From contig ML241305.1 in assembly GCA_005239435.1 (NCBI GenBank), positions 124,001 to 188,000 of the forward strand: DNA of 64,000 bases, in the 5' to 3' direction. Source of the stretch: Halorussus salinisoli. Its GTDB lineage: Archaea; Halobacteriota; Halobacteria; Halobacteriales; Haladaptataceae. Shown piece by piece: positions 1 to 8,849 of this stretch. Position 1 is the first letter of the stretch. Every line of letters begins with the position of its first letter. A program made the position numbers and the translations under genes. The notes under the pieces were generated by a model that was not told where the DNA came from, searched no databases, and was given only the letters and a program-made list of their open reading frames with translations.

Positions 1-1
1 G

Positions 2-60
2 ATGTGTCTCATCAGCGGCCAGCACACCGCGAACGCCGTGCTGGAAGATTACGGCGAGTA
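2..60 (+). CDS. crtD: C-terminal end of a carotenoid desaturase (CrtD/CrtI family), partial
   Basis: Only the last 19 codons are in the window, ending in TAG at 58-60. The residues ISGQHTANAVLEDYGE resemble the end of FAD-dependent phytoene or carotenoid desaturases, where the C-terminal FAD-binding helix ends the protein. It lies 7 nt before lyeJ. In haloarchaea a 3,4-desaturase gene (crtD) usually precedes lyeJ and cruF in one operon, and the three enzymes together convert lycopene to bacterioruberin. The assignment rests mainly on that gene order; the visible peptide alone cannot separate CrtD from CrtI. Confidence 0.6.
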
Positions 61-67
61 GCGTCCT

Positions 68-946
68 ATGCTGAAGTACCTCCTGAAACTCTCTCGCCCT
101 CGATTCTGGTTCTACGTCGCGGGGCCGGTCCTCGTCGGGGTCGCCTACGGCGCGTCCACCGTCTCCGAGTTGTTCGCCCCGGCCGGGGTCGCGCTGTTCG
201 CGTACTTCCTCGTGCCCGCGAACGTCTACCTCTACGGCGTCAACGACGTGTTCGACGCCGACGTAGACGCGGAGAACCCGAAGAAGACGAGCCGAGAGGC
301 CCCCGAAGTCCGGTTCCGAGGCGGCGCGGCAGTCGCAGCAATCGTCGCGGTCTGCGGTCTCGCGGGCGTCGCGCTCGCAGTCGCGCTCGCCACGGGTGCG
401 CTCGCAGGCGCAGACGTACCTACAAGCGCCAGCACGGGCGCGGCCCTCTGGGTCGTCGCCTTCCTCGTCCTCGGTTACGCCTACAGCGCGCCGCCGTTCC
501 GACTCAAGACCGTGCCGCCGCTCGATTCGGTCTCGAACGGTCTCTACGTCCTGCCGGGCGCGGCCGCTTACGTCGCGCTGGCGGGCCGCCAACCTCCGGC
601 ACTCGCGCTGGCGGGCGGGTGGCTCTGGGCGATGGCGATGCACACCTTCTCGGCGGTGCCCGACATCGAACCCGACCGCCGGGCCGGGATTCGGACCACC
701 GCGACGGTCCTCGGGGAGCGCGCGACCCTGGCGTACTGTGCGGTCTGCTGGCTCGCCGCCGCCGGGGCATTCGGCCTTCTCGACGCCCGTGCGGGGGCGC
801 TCCTCTTGCTCTACCCTCTCCTCGCCGCGGGAGTCGCCGAGACCGACGTGGACCCGGCGCGGGCCTACTGGTGGTTCCCGGCTATCAACACGCTGGTCGG
901 GATGGTGCTGACGCTCGGCGGTCTCTGGGGGGTCGTGCGTGGATAG
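68..946 (+). CDS. lyeJ: Lycopene elongase/hydratase, UbiA-type prenyltransferase
   Basis: A 292-residue polytopic membrane protein of the UbiA prenyltransferase superfamily. Both Asp-rich prenyl-diphosphate/Mg2+ motifs are present: NDVFDADVD at residues 59-67 and DIEPDRR at about 199-205. Haloarchaeal LyeJ adds C5 units to the ends of lycopene and hydrates them, on the way to the C50 pigment bacterioruberin. The gene sits between the end of a carotenoid desaturase and cruF, and its stop codon overlaps the GTG start of cruF by 8 nt, so the two are probably translationally coupled. The UbiA family is certain; the LyeJ role rests on the cluster. Confidence 0.9.
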   Translation: MLKYLLKLSRPRFWFYVAGPVLVGVAYGASTVSELFAPAGVALFAYFLVPANVYLYGVNDVFDADVDAENPKKTSREAPEVRFRGGAAVAAIVAVCGLAGVALAVALATGALAGADVPTSASTGAALWVVAFLVLGYAYSAPPFRLKTVPPLDSVSNGLYVLPGAAAYVALAGRQPPALALAGGWLWAMAMHTFSAVPDIEPDRRAGIRTTATVLGERATLAYCAVCWLAAAGAFGLLDARAGALLLLYPLLAAGVAETDVDPARAYWWFPAINTLVGMVLTLGGLWGVVRG

Positions 947-1772
947 CTCGAACAGAGAGCGAGTCGAGGCGGCCCTCGCTGCGCTGGTCCGCGAGAACCG
1001 GTTCACCATCGCTGTGGTCTTTCCGCTCGTGGGGGCCGCGCTGTTCGTGTCGAGCCACGAGGGGTGGCTTCCGGGATGGCTGGCGATGAACCCCGCGCTC
1101 GTCCTCTTCGGGACGCTCGTGATGCGCCTGCCACTGGTGGTTGGTCTCGCACCGCTGGTGGACCGGCGGGTCGGACTCGGCCTCCTGGCCGTCACGGCCT
1201 ACAGCTACGCCATCGAGTACGTCGGGATTCACTACGGCGTCCCCTACGGCGAGTTCAGCTACCAACTGGAGTTGGGGCCGATGGTCGGCGGCGTTCCCGT
1301 CGGCCTGCCGGTGTTCTTCCTTCCGCTGGTGGTCAACAGCTACCTGCTCGTCTCGCTCCTCCTGCCGCGCGCCGGTCGGATTCGGCGGACGCTCGCGGCG
1401 CTGGCAGTCGTGCTGGCCGTGGATCTGGTGTTGGACCCCGCGGCGGTCGGTCTCGGCTTCTGGGCCTACGTCGGCGGCGGGTTCTACTACGGGGTTCCCC
1501 TCTCGAACTTCGCGGGGTGGGTGCTGAGCGGCCTGATAGCGGTGTCGTTGGTCGAGTGGGGGTTCGACCGCGAGGCGCTTTCGGCGCGGCTGCGGGAGTG
1601 CGAGTTCGCCCTCGACGACTTCGTGAGCTTCGTCGTCCTCTGGGGTGCGATGAACGTCTACTTCGGTAACTGGGTCGCAGTGGCGCTGGCCGTCGGCCTG
1701 ACGGCGGGACTGGTCCGGACCGACCGCTTCGACTTCGTGGGAGTCGGTCGGGAGCCCGCCGAGCAGAGTTGA
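939..1772 (+). CDS. cruF: Bisanhydrobacterioruberin hydratase
   Basis: A 277-residue integral membrane protein with about seven or eight hydrophobic segments, of the CruF/carotenoid 1,2-hydratase family (DUF422-type). In haloarchaea CruF hydrates the terminal double bonds of bisanhydrobacterioruberin and so finishes bacterioruberin synthesis. Typical features are the segment EYVGIHYGVPYGEF near residue 90 and GGGFYYGVPLSNFAGW near 185. The start is the GTG at 939, which lies inside the end of lyeJ. The gene ends 22 nt before the convergent crtB stop. It is the third gene of a desaturase-lyeJ-cruF operon. Confidence 0.9.
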   Translation: MDSSNRERVEAALAALVRENRFTIAVVFPLVGAALFVSSHEGWLPGWLAMNPALVLFGTLVMRLPLVVGLAPLVDRRVGLGLLAVTAYSYAIEYVGIHYGVPYGEFSYQLELGPMVGGVPVGLPVFFLPLVVNSYLLVSLLLPRAGRIRRTLAALAVVLAVDLVLDPAAVGLGFWAYVGGGFYYGVPLSNFAGWVLSGLIAVSLVEWGFDREALSARLRECEFALDDFVSFVVLWGAMNVYFGNWVAVALAVGLTAGLVRTDRFDFVGVGREPAEQS

Positions 1773-1794
1773 CCGGGCGACGGTCGGAAGGGAG

Positions 1795-2751
1795 TCAGTC
1801 GGCCTGCGGCGTCCCCTCCGCGTGGTAGGGACTCGAGTAAACTCCTTCCTCGTCGGGGATGGCGCTCACCGCCCGGAACACCGTCACCGGGTCTCGTGAC
1901 TTCTGCCAGTGCCACCGCGACTTCGCCCAGAGCCACGCCGCACGGACCGGACCCACCTCGGGCGGCGACGAGAACACGTCGTAGTCGAGCGCCCGGATGA
2001 GTCGGTGGTGTTCGGCGTAGAGTACGGCGGCGTACAACACCGCGAACTGGCAGTCGTCGGGCAGATACTCGATGCCCGCGACTCCCTCGCGGTACTTTCG
2101 CTCGGCCCGGCGGAGTTCGTCGGCCATCGCGGCCCGGAAGCCGTCGGTCGGGTTGCAACGCCGAACGTCGGCTTCCGTGACGCCGTGGCGGTCGCGGGTG
2201 TCGCCGGGGAGGTAGATGCGGTCGTGGTCTACGATGTCCTCGCGGACGTCGCGCAGGAAGTTCGTCAACTGGAACGCTTCGCCGAGCGCGACGGCGTGCG
2301 GTTTCGCGCGTTCGGGGTCCTCGACGCCCATCACCGACTGCATCATCACGCCGACCGCGGCGGCCGACCCGCGCATGTAGTCGGCCAACTCGTCGTAGGA
2401 TTCCCACCGACTCTTCTCGACGTCGGACAGCATCGCGTCGATGAAAATCTCGATCTCCTCGTCGGGAATCCCGCGTTCCTCGCTCACCTCCCGAAAGGCC
2501 GCGAGAATTTCGTCGTCGGTCTCTTCCCGGCCCAGCGCTTCCGCCCGGAGCTGTTCGAGTCGCTCGCGTTGCTCCTCGGGCGGGAGGTCGGTCTCGCCGT
2601 CCACCACCTCGTCGGCGACGCGAAAGAACGCGTAGAGGACGTAAGTCGGGTGGCGAATCCGCCGTGGGAGCAACCGCGTAGCGAAATGAAAGGTTCTGCC
2701 GGTTCGCTGCTGAATCGTCTTGCTTCGTTGGAGTTGTCGGTCGGTGACCAT
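1795..2751 (-). CDS. crtB: Phytoene synthase
   Basis: A 318-residue member of the squalene/phytoene synthase family, which condenses two geranylgeranyl diphosphates to phytoene, the entry step to carotenoids. The two Asp-rich substrate-Mg2+ motifs are clear: DEVVD at residues 47-51 and DVRED at 168-172, followed by the conserved DRIYLP. Length is normal for the family. It converges on the lyeJ-cruF operon, so all visible carotenoid genes are physically linked although transcribed from two promoters. Squalene synthase is a less likely alternative given this neighbourhood. Confidence 0.93.
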   Translation of the reverse strand: MVTDRQLQRSKTIQQRTGRTFHFATRLLPRRIRHPTYVLYAFFRVADEVVDGETDLPPEEQRERLEQLRAEALGREETDDEILAAFREVSEERGIPDEEIEIFIDAMLSDVEKSRWESYDELADYMRGSAAAVGVMMQSVMGVEDPERAKPHAVALGEAFQLTNFLRDVREDIVDHDRIYLPGDTRDRHGVTEADVRRCNPTDGFRAAMADELRRAERKYREGVAGIEYLPDDCQFAVLYAAVLYAEHHRLIRALDYDVFSSPPEVGPVRAAWLWAKSRWHWQKSRDPVTVFRAVSAIPDEEGVYSSPYHAEGTPQAD

Positions 2752-2936
2752 GCTATCTCCCGTGTTTGTGCAGAGTCCGGCCGAACAGCAGCGCCTCGCA
2801 GCACTCCGAATAGGGGTTCCTCCGGGTTAATTGTTGGCGTCGATGAAGTCCCTGTGAGCGGACAGTCTCCGGACGTACCTTTTTCCCGCTGGACAGTGAC
2901 GGATGTCAACGAGACTCGTAGCCGATTCCCCCAACC

Positions 2937-3272
2937 ATGACGAACTCCGACTCTCCCTCGACCGACGACAGCTCGAACCTCGACGATTCACCGCCTGCTC
3001 GGAAGACTCCATCCGACGAGACCGCCCGACTCGACGACGCCGGGGCGACCGGCGACGACGGACTCGAGCCGTCCGAAGAGTCCGTCGAAGCACTGGCCGA
3101 GCGCGTCGAGCGATTGGAGTATCTCGTCGCGTGGATGGCCCGCCAGCAGGCCGCCGAGACGGGCAAAAGCGTCTGTCCGGAGTGCGACACCGGCGGGGCA
3201 CTAACCGTCTCGCGGACGCCGACCGGCAAGAAGCAGGTCGAGTGTACCAACTGCGGCGGGACGCTCAACTGA
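2937..3272 (+). CDS. Small acidic protein with C-terminal zinc ribbon
   Basis: A 111-residue protein. The first 60 residues are Ser/Asp-rich and probably disordered. Residues 61-80 form a short heptad-like helix (ALAERVERLEYLV), and the C-terminus holds a four-cysteine zinc ribbon (CPEC, then CTNC about 22 residues later). Such small zinc-finger proteins are common in haloarchaea and mostly uncharacterised, so no function can be given. The start is the ATG at 2937. The stop overlaps the convergent beta-propeller gene by 8 nt. The helix suggests self-association or binding to a partner, which is inference. Confidence 0.75.
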   Translation: MTNSDSPSTDDSSNLDDSPPARKTPSDETARLDDAGATGDDGLEPSEESVEALAERVERLEYLVAWMARQQAAETGKSVCPECDTGGALTVSRTPTGKKQVECTNCGGTLN

Positions 3273-4413
3273 AGGCGTACACCTTCTGGTCGCTTCCCCC
3301 GACGTAGACCGCGTCCGGGACGACGGCAGGTGCCGAGAAGACGACGCCCTGCGTTCGGACCCGCCACGCCTCGGCCCCGTCCGCTCGGTCGAGCGCCTGC
3401 ACGGTCCCGAGCAGGCCCGCGAGGTAGACTCGGTCGGTCGTGACCGCCGGAGAGGCCAACACGTAGCGGTTCGAATCGAATCGCCAGCGCTCGGTGCCGT
3501 CGTCCGCCGAGAGGGCGTACACTGCGTCGCTGGCGACGTACACCTCACCGTCGGCCACCGCGAGCGACTCGGCGCTCCTGCCGGTGTCGAATCGCCAGCG
3601 CTCGGTGCCGTCGTCCGCATCGAAACGGAAGACTGCGCCGCGATTTCCCGCTTGCCGGGACCCGACGTAGACGTCCCCGTCGGCGACCGCGGGCGTTCCG
3701 AAGCTACCGCCGGGGTCGGCGGTCCACCGTTCGGTGCCGTCGGTCGCGTCCAGCGCGTACAGTTTCTCCTTGCCGAGGTAGACGGTACCGTCGCCGACCG
3801 TCGGAACGAACGGCGGCAGGTTCATCTCGCCGACCGGCGCGCGCCAGCGCTCGGTGCCGTCGTCCGCCGAGAGCGCGTGAACCGTCGCGTCGACCGGCAG
3901 ACGCGTCGACGTGCTGACGACGTAAACCGTCCCGTCGGCGACCGTCGGGGCGTCGAGCGAGCGCTCGCCGAAGGTGACCGACCAGCGCTCGGTGCCGTCC
4001 GCGGCGTCGAGCGCCCAGAGCGCGAACCTGCTCGCGGCGAAGACGGTTCCGTCGGCGACTGCGGGGGCGGAACCGCTCCGGTAGAAGACGCTCTTGGTCC
4101 ACTTGCTCGCGCCCTCGCGAGCGTCCAGTGCGGCGAACGAGTCCGAGTTGACGAAGACGCTGTCCTCCGCGACCGTCGGCGGAGAGACCAGTCGGTCGGC
4201 GGTCGGGAACGTCCACTGCTCGTCCACGTCGCCCGCCGGTCCCGCGGTGTCGGAGTTGTAACCCGTGTGCCCGGCGTCGAATCGGTACTGTGGCCAGTCG
4301 TCTCCCGGCGGTTCGGACGCGGTCGGGGCCGCACATCCCGCGAGCGCGGTGGCGCTGGCGGTGGTCCCCGCGAGTCCCGCTCGGAGGAACGACCGGCGCG
4401 TGAGCGACGCCAT
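3265..4413 (-). CDS. Tat-exported lipoprotein-like PQQ beta-propeller protein
   Basis: A 382-residue protein that begins with a twin-arginine signal (TRRSFLRAG) followed by a hydrophobic stretch and a lipobox-like LAGC, so it is probably exported folded and anchored by a lipid on the cysteine. The rest is built of about seven repeats of the PQQ/PQQ-like blade, each with GTERW or similar (for example DDGTERWRF). The repeats are nearly identical at DNA level, with the same GCTCGGTGCCGTCGTCCG string recurring. The family includes BamB-like scaffolds and quinoprotein dehydrogenases; no catalytic dehydrogenase residues are recognisable, so a binding or scaffold role is more likely. Possible cell-surface protein. 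Confidence 0.85.
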   Translation of the reverse strand: MASLTRRSFLRAGLAGTTASATALAGCAAPTASEPPGDDWPQYRFDAGHTGYNSDTAGPAGDVDEQWTFPTADRLVSPPTVAEDSVFVNSDSFAALDAREGASKWTKSVFYRSGSAPAVADGTVFAASRFALWALDAADGTERWSVTFGERSLDAPTVADGTVYVVSTSTRLPVDATVHALSADDGTERWRAPVGEMNLPPFVPTVGDGTVYLGKEKLYALDATDGTERWTADPGGSFGTPAVADGDVYVGSRQAGNRGAVFRFDADDGTERWRFDTGRSAESLAVADGEVYVASDAVYALSADDGTERWRFDSNRYVLASPAVTTDRVYLAGLLGTVQALDRADGAEAWRVRTQGVVFSAPAVVPDAVYVGGSDQKVYAFS

Positions 4414-4537
4414 ACGTGGTCGGTCGTCGTCGGGAGGCTAAAGTCCGTCAGGGGTGTGCGTCTGGACTGCACGACCGAGGTCGGAAACCGTTCGTCGGAC
4501 GGACAGTTTGATACGGCAGTCTCCTGAACGCCAGACC

Positions 4538-5329
4538 ATGACGATTCGACAGGGGTTCCTCGTCGAGTGGCCCGCAGACCTCGAAACGGCCCTCGGCGTG
4601 GCGGTCGAACACGGCTTCGACTACGTGGAACTCAACATGGACTACGCTTTCGAGCGTGAGCGCGTGAATCCCGAGTCGGTCCGACGGGCCGCCCAAGAGC
4701 GCACCGTCGACCTGCTCGTTCACCTGCCGTACCGACTCGCCTCAGCGTCGCCGCACGCGCACGTTCGGGAAGGTGCCAACCGGGAACTGGAGGTGGCAAT
4801 CGACGCCGCGGTCGAGATGGGTGCGCGGAAGGGCGTCTTCCACGCCGTCTCGCTCGCACATCCCGAGAAGTGGGACGCCCGAGAGATGCGCGAGCGAATC
4901 TGCGAGTCGGTCCGGCGGGTAGACGACTACGCCAACGACCGGGGGTTCACCGCGTGCGTCGAGAACCTCAAGACGCCGTTTTTCGACGCGGGCGACTTCC
5001 CGGATCTGTTCGAGCGAACCGACGCAGTCGGCTGTCTGGACACCGGCCATGCGCACGTGACCGGACAGACGATGGACGAGCAGGCGGACCTGCTCCGCGA
5101 TTGGGGCGACCGAATCTCACATATCCACGTCAACGACACCCGCAGGGACGACGAGGACGAACACCTCCCGGTCGGTCTCGGCAAGCTCGACTTCGGAGTG
5201 CTCGCCGACGCCATCCGCGAAACCGACTGGACCGGAACCTGTACCCACGAGGTAGAGACGTTCGACTACGAGTACGCGGCGTACGGACGGGACCGCTTCG
5301 ACCGCCTGCTCGGTGCGAGCGAACGCTGA
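4538..5329 (+). CDS. Sugar phosphate isomerase/epimerase-type TIM-barrel protein
   Basis: A 263-residue protein of the xylose-isomerase-like TIM-barrel family (AP_endonuc_2 fold). Motifs fit metal-binding positions: ACVENLKTPFF (Glu), CLDTGHAHVTG (Asp/His), SHIHVNDTRRDDEDEH (His/Asp) and CTHEVETFDYEY (Glu near the C-terminus). Members are isomerases, epimerases or endonuclease IV relatives; the substrate cannot be told from sequence. The ATG at 4538 is preferred because the family N-terminus starts at MTIRQGFLVEW; upstream in-frame codons give no recognisable protein. Confidence 0.85.
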   Translation: MTIRQGFLVEWPADLETALGVAVEHGFDYVELNMDYAFERERVNPESVRRAAQERTVDLLVHLPYRLASASPHAHVREGANRELEVAIDAAVEMGARKGVFHAVSLAHPEKWDAREMRERICESVRRVDDYANDRGFTACVENLKTPFFDAGDFPDLFERTDAVGCLDTGHAHVTGQTMDEQADLLRDWGDRISHIHVNDTRRDDEDEHLPVGLGKLDFGVLADAIRETDWTGTCTHEVETFDYEYAAYGRDRFDRLLGASER

Positions 5330-5380
5330 TGGCGCACCTGCCACCACGCCTTTTTGCGTCGCTACCCTCGGTTCGTACGC

Positions 5381-5983
5381 ATGAGTTCTTCCGACGCCAT
5401 TACCGAGACGCTAGCCGAGGGTGGTAACGGATTCGCGGACCGGGTCGGGTCGCTGGAGACGGTCGGGGCGAAACTGGCGCGCCATGCCGGTTCCGGCAAC
5501 CTCGCGGCCGTGTCGGGCGTGGTCTCGCTGGTCCGCGCCGGGCGAACCTTCCTGAAGGGGAACCGAAAGCGCGGGGTCTTGCAGGCGCTCGGCGGTCTGT
5601 TCTGGATCGGAGTCGCGGTCGCCCAGCGACGGTCCGGCGAGTCCGGCGGGTCGAGCGAGCGCCGTTCGAACTCCGACCTCTCGGAAGTCGCCGACACCTC
5701 GCCGGACGTGGAGGAGGCCGTCGAACCCGGCGGCCGCGAGTCCGACCACGCAACGGGCGAGGAAGTCGTAGACACCACCGACGCCGACGTCGAGGAGTCC
5801 GACACCGCGCCGGAGGTCGGGACGTCCGCAGACCTCGACACTGACCCGGACGACGGGGACGTGGACCAGCGCGACGTGACGGGTTCGACCGACGTCGGAG
5901 ACGACGCCGAGACCGACGGGCGAACGGCGGACGACGAACCGACAGAGACCGACGGACCGACAGCGACCGAATCCGCGGAGTGA
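5381..5983 (+). CDS. Hypothetical protein with hydrophobic segment and long acidic tail
   Basis: A 200-residue protein. Residues 1-85 are mixed and contain a weakly hydrophobic stretch around VLQALGGLFWIGVAVAQ, which could be a membrane segment or a buried helix. From residue 90 onward it is almost entirely Asp/Glu/Thr/Ser, which looks disordered. I do not recognise a family. The ATG at 5381 follows a TTTTT-rich stretch at 5351-5355 by about 26-30 nt, consistent with a leaderless start. It stands alone between a sugar isomerase-like gene and a dehydrogenase-like gene. Confidence 0.7.
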   Translation: MSSSDAITETLAEGGNGFADRVGSLETVGAKLARHAGSGNLAAVSGVVSLVRAGRTFLKGNRKRGVLQALGGLFWIGVAVAQRRSGESGGSSERRSNSDLSEVADTSPDVEEAVEPGGRESDHATGEEVVDTTDADVEESDTAPEVGTSADLDTDPDDGDVDQRDVTGSTDVGDDAETDGRTADDEPTETDGPTATESAE

Positions 5984-6152
5984 CCGGCGTCGGCCACCGA
6001 GCGCAACCGAACCCGTCGGGGACCGATCACCGACTCGGAAACCAAAAACGTTTCTGAAGAACACATTTTTATTCCTATAGGATACCGAAAAGTTGCTTCG
6101 CGTTCGGACGTCGGCCCCGCGAGTTTTACGCTTCACTGCCCAATTCGGAATC

Positions 6153-7241
6153 ATGACCGACGAACTGCTCGTCTACGGCTCGTACGGGTACACGGGTGCG
6201 CTTGTCGCCCAGACCGCGGTGGACGAGGGCCTCTCGCCCGTTCTGGCCGGGCGCACCGCCGAGAAGGTCGAGCGACAGGCGACCGACCTCGGACTCGACC
6301 ACCGAGTGTTCAGCCTCCAGCATCCCGAAGTCGTCGAGCGACAGGTCGGGGAGTTCTCGGCGGTGTTGAACTGCGCCGGCCCGTTCTCGAAGACAGCGAG
6401 ACCGCTCTACTCGGCGTGTCTGAACGCCGGGACCGACTACCTCGACATCACGGGCGAGATCGACGTGCTGGAGGCCATCGCCGGGCGGGACCGGGAGGCC
6501 GAGGCGTCCGACGTGACCCTGCTCCCGGCGGTGGGCTTCGACGTGGTGCCGACCGACTGTCTGGCCGCGTACCTCCACACCGAACTGGAGTCGGCGACCC
6601 ACCTCGCGCTGGCTATCGACGGTCTCGGTACCTTCTCGCCCGGCACGGCCAAGTCCATCGTGGAAGGCCTCTCGACTCCCGGCGCGGTCCGACAGGACGG
6701 CCAGATTCGGTCGGTCCCGGCGGCGTGGAAGACCCGCCGCCTCGACTTCGGGCAGGGTCCCAAGCCCGCGGTGACGATTCCGTGGGGCGACGTGTCGTCG
6801 GCCTTCTACACGACCGGGATTCCCGACATCGAGACCTACGCCACGGTCCCGGAGTACGCCGCGACGGTGATGCGCAAGACCCGCCCGATTGCACCCCTCG
6901 TCGGTTCGACGCCGGTCCAGAGCGCGCTGAAGGCCGCCATCGACGCCCTCGTCTCGGGACCCACCGCCGAGGAGCGCGCCCAGAGCGTGAGTCGCGTCTG
7001 GGGAGAGGTCGAGGACGACGAGGGCAATCGGTTCGCCGCCCGTCTCCGGACGCCCGACACCTACGACCTGACGGCCCAGACCGCGGTGGAGTCAGCCCGG
7101 CGCGTCGTCGCGGGCGAGGTCGGTTCTGGGTTCCAGACTCCGGCCTCGGCGTTCGGGCCGGACTACGTGCTGGAGTTCGACGGGGTGGAACGTGAGGACG
7201 CGAGCGAGTTCTCGGAGGTCGGGATGAGCGTGGAGGAGTGA
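6153..7241 (+). CDS. Saccharopine dehydrogenase-family oxidoreductase
   Basis: A 362-residue protein with an N-terminal Rossmann motif (YGSYGYTGALVA, residues 7-18) followed by AGRTAEKV, typical of the saccharopine dehydrogenase NADP-binding domain. The block NCAGPFSKTARPL and GTDYLDITGE are family hallmarks. Its eukaryotic and bacterial relatives are often trans-acting enoyl reductases or uncharacterised, so a role in lysine metabolism is not implied. An AT-rich stretch at 6060-6090 precedes the gene. The ATG at 6153 gives the normal N-terminus beginning just before the nucleotide-binding loop. Confidence 0.88.
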   Translation: MTDELLVYGSYGYTGALVAQTAVDEGLSPVLAGRTAEKVERQATDLGLDHRVFSLQHPEVVERQVGEFSAVLNCAGPFSKTARPLYSACLNAGTDYLDITGEIDVLEAIAGRDREAEASDVTLLPAVGFDVVPTDCLAAYLHTELESATHLALAIDGLGTFSPGTAKSIVEGLSTPGAVRQDGQIRSVPAAWKTRRLDFGQGPKPAVTIPWGDVSSAFYTTGIPDIETYATVPEYAATVMRKTRPIAPLVGSTPVQSALKAAIDALVSGPTAEERAQSVSRVWGEVEDDEGNRFAARLRTPDTYDLTAQTAVESARRVVAGEVGSGFQTPASAFGPDYVLEFDGVEREDASEFSEVGMSVEE

Positions 7242-7263
7242 CCGGTTACGGCTGACGGGATTC

Positions 7264-7521
7264 GTGGAAAAGGAAGCCGGTGGAGAAATTCCTGCCGTTT
7301 CTGTTTCTTATACAGTAACGTCCTGTTATCGAATTCCCCAGATTCATGAAGTAGTGGATGACTACCTGAGAAGTAACGGTGTTAGTGATAGCACCGACTT
7401 TACTGCAGATGAGCATTCCTTGGCTTTAATTTACGAACAACTATATGTTTCATCGATGAACGTTAGAACGACGATAGGACCAATTTTCTTTTGGGTCGTT
7501 CGTCGAAAAAGAGGAAAATAG
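7264..7521 (+). CDS. Doubtful short ORF in an AT-rich patch
   Basis: An 85-codon frame from a GTG. The DNA is clearly less GC rich than its surroundings and codon third positions are not GC-biased, unlike every confident gene here. No motif is recognised, though the C-terminus is hydrophobic then basic (PIFFWVVRRKRGK). It ends 2 nt before the Tat-signal gene at 7524. It may be a recently acquired gene, the remnant of one, or no gene at all. Confidence 0.25.
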   Translation: MEKEAGGEIPAVSVSYTVTSCYRIPQIHEVVDDYLRSNGVSDSTDFTADEHSLALIYEQLYVSSMNVRTTIGPIFFWVVRRKRGK

Positions 7522-7523
7522 AA

Positions 7524-8087
7524 ATGACTGGGGAAGCACAGATGCCAGAAAACCAGCAGAACAGACGCTCGGATGATAGGACAACCGATACAGGACACAC
7601 CCGACGAACAATACTGAAAAACGCCGCGTTGGGAGCGGCCGTGTTCGGACTTGGACTACCCGCGATGACGGCCGGTGTTACTGCCAAGAACGGAGTCCAG
7701 CGGTTCAGTTTTGACCTGACGGGATTCCAACTATTCGTTCCCTGCGTCGGCGAGACGCTGGAAGCGACACAGGGGACGCTCGAAGTCCAGGTCCATCAAC
7801 AGACGGACGCAGCCGGTGGGATACACTTCGTCCTCCGGCAGAAGATTCGTGACGCGGAACTCGTCGGCCTCGACAGCGGTACGACCTACCGGGCTGTCGG
7901 TGGAGCGACACAAAGTACCCAGGCTCGGCCGCCATACCCGCAGGTCTTGACGAGCAATGTGCGCGAGCGGTGGGTGTCCCCAGGACCAGCACCCAACATC
8001 GCGTTCGATACCACCTTCAAGCTCCGCGTGAACGCGAACGGTGAAGTAGTCCTGCTCAGCGTTGAGGACACGACCGAGTGCCGGTAG
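7524..8087 (+). CDS. Tat-secreted hypothetical protein
   Basis: A 187-residue protein with a clear twin-arginine signal (TRRTILKNAALGAAVFG near residues 26-42) and an Ala-rich cleavage region. Mature residues are beta-rich and contain two cysteines (PCVGET and the C-terminal ECR), so a small disulfide-linked extracellular domain is possible. No family is recognised. ATG at 7524 is chosen; an internal ATG at 7542 would keep the signal. It lies in the lower-GC patch between the dehydrogenase gene and tRNA-Thr, which suggests accessory DNA. Confidence 0.65.
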   Translation: MTGEAQMPENQQNRRSDDRTTDTGHTRRTILKNAALGAAVFGLGLPAMTAGVTAKNGVQRFSFDLTGFQLFVPCVGETLEATQGTLEVQVHQQTDAAGGIHFVLRQKIRDAELVGLDSGTTYRAVGGATQSTQARPPYPQVLTSNVRERWVSPGPAPNIAFDTTFKLRVNANGEVVLLSVEDTTECR

Positions 8088-8329
8088 CACTCGGGGCTAT
8101 TCATCAATAGCGGCGGTTGCTGGAGGAATGCCCCTGCGGGATTGCCCCGTCCGAGTAACGCCCGCTGCTCAATTCGCACCACAAATTACTCACGCCACCT
8201 ACTGTCAGAGCTGAAGGGTTTCCACAGAGCCGGATTTTCAGAGAGGCCAGCTCGTTCCCGCTGGATAGGGGCAACCCGAAGAAACCCTCAGGCTAATCCC
8301 CGGCAAAGGAAAGGTAGACGGGTTGGGTA

Positions 8330-8554
8330 ATGTGGCTGTATGACGACGCTGGTACCGAGTTAGGTAAAGTTGAGGTAGAACCCTTCGACTTCGATATAGC
8401 CGAATCAGCAAGAAACCCGGCGGAGTTAGACCGAGTTATCCGCCAACACGACGTGACGACAGAACGAACTGGCGGCTACAAGGAATACACCGACCCTGAT
8501 ACCGGCGAGACCGTCATCGAACATTGGGACGGAGAGAGACCGATTACCGACTAG
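8330..8554 (+). CDS. Small hypothetical acidic protein
   Basis: A 74-residue protein rich in Asp/Glu with short repeats of beta-strand-like pattern and GETVIEHWDGERP near its end. Codon use is less GC-biased than the chromosomal backbone genes. I do not recognise a family. It lies between the Tat-signal gene and tRNA-Thr, in the same low-GC patch. An acidic composition typical of halophile proteins and a clean ATG at 8330 support it being real. Confidence 0.45.
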   Translation: MWLYDDAGTELGKVEVEPFDFDIAESARNPAELDRVIRQHDVTTERTGGYKEYTDPDTGETVIEHWDGERPITD

Positions 8555-8849
8555 CAAGTCCACTTGGATGGCCTAGGAAGGACCGTCGTTTCGGAATTCA
8601 GCGTTGCCTCGTACTCCGTTGAGAAACATGAAAGATAGCCACCTTCCCGCTGTGAAAGGCGCGGGCCGCAAACGACAGCAGAACGACCCTTTTCTGAAAC
8701 AGCCAGATGCGGAAGTCCCGTGTCGGTCACGGAATCAAATGTTACGGTAAAACCGACGGGGAAACCTAATCAAATGTTAGGTCATCTCGGAGAGAAGTTT
8801 ATAGAGACACCACCCCGTAGGTGCATTTACGACGTTTCGCCTTGCGAAA

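Noticed and set aside
4..1089. Long plus-strand frame overlapping lyeJ
   Set aside because: Arg-rich shadow of a GC-rich gene in another frame. LyeJ has clear motifs and acidic/hydrophobic composition.
8088..8329. Possible insertion-sequence remnant between the Tat-signal gene and the 74-residue gene
   Set aside because: Lower-GC sequence but no transposase motif or inverted terminal repeats were found.
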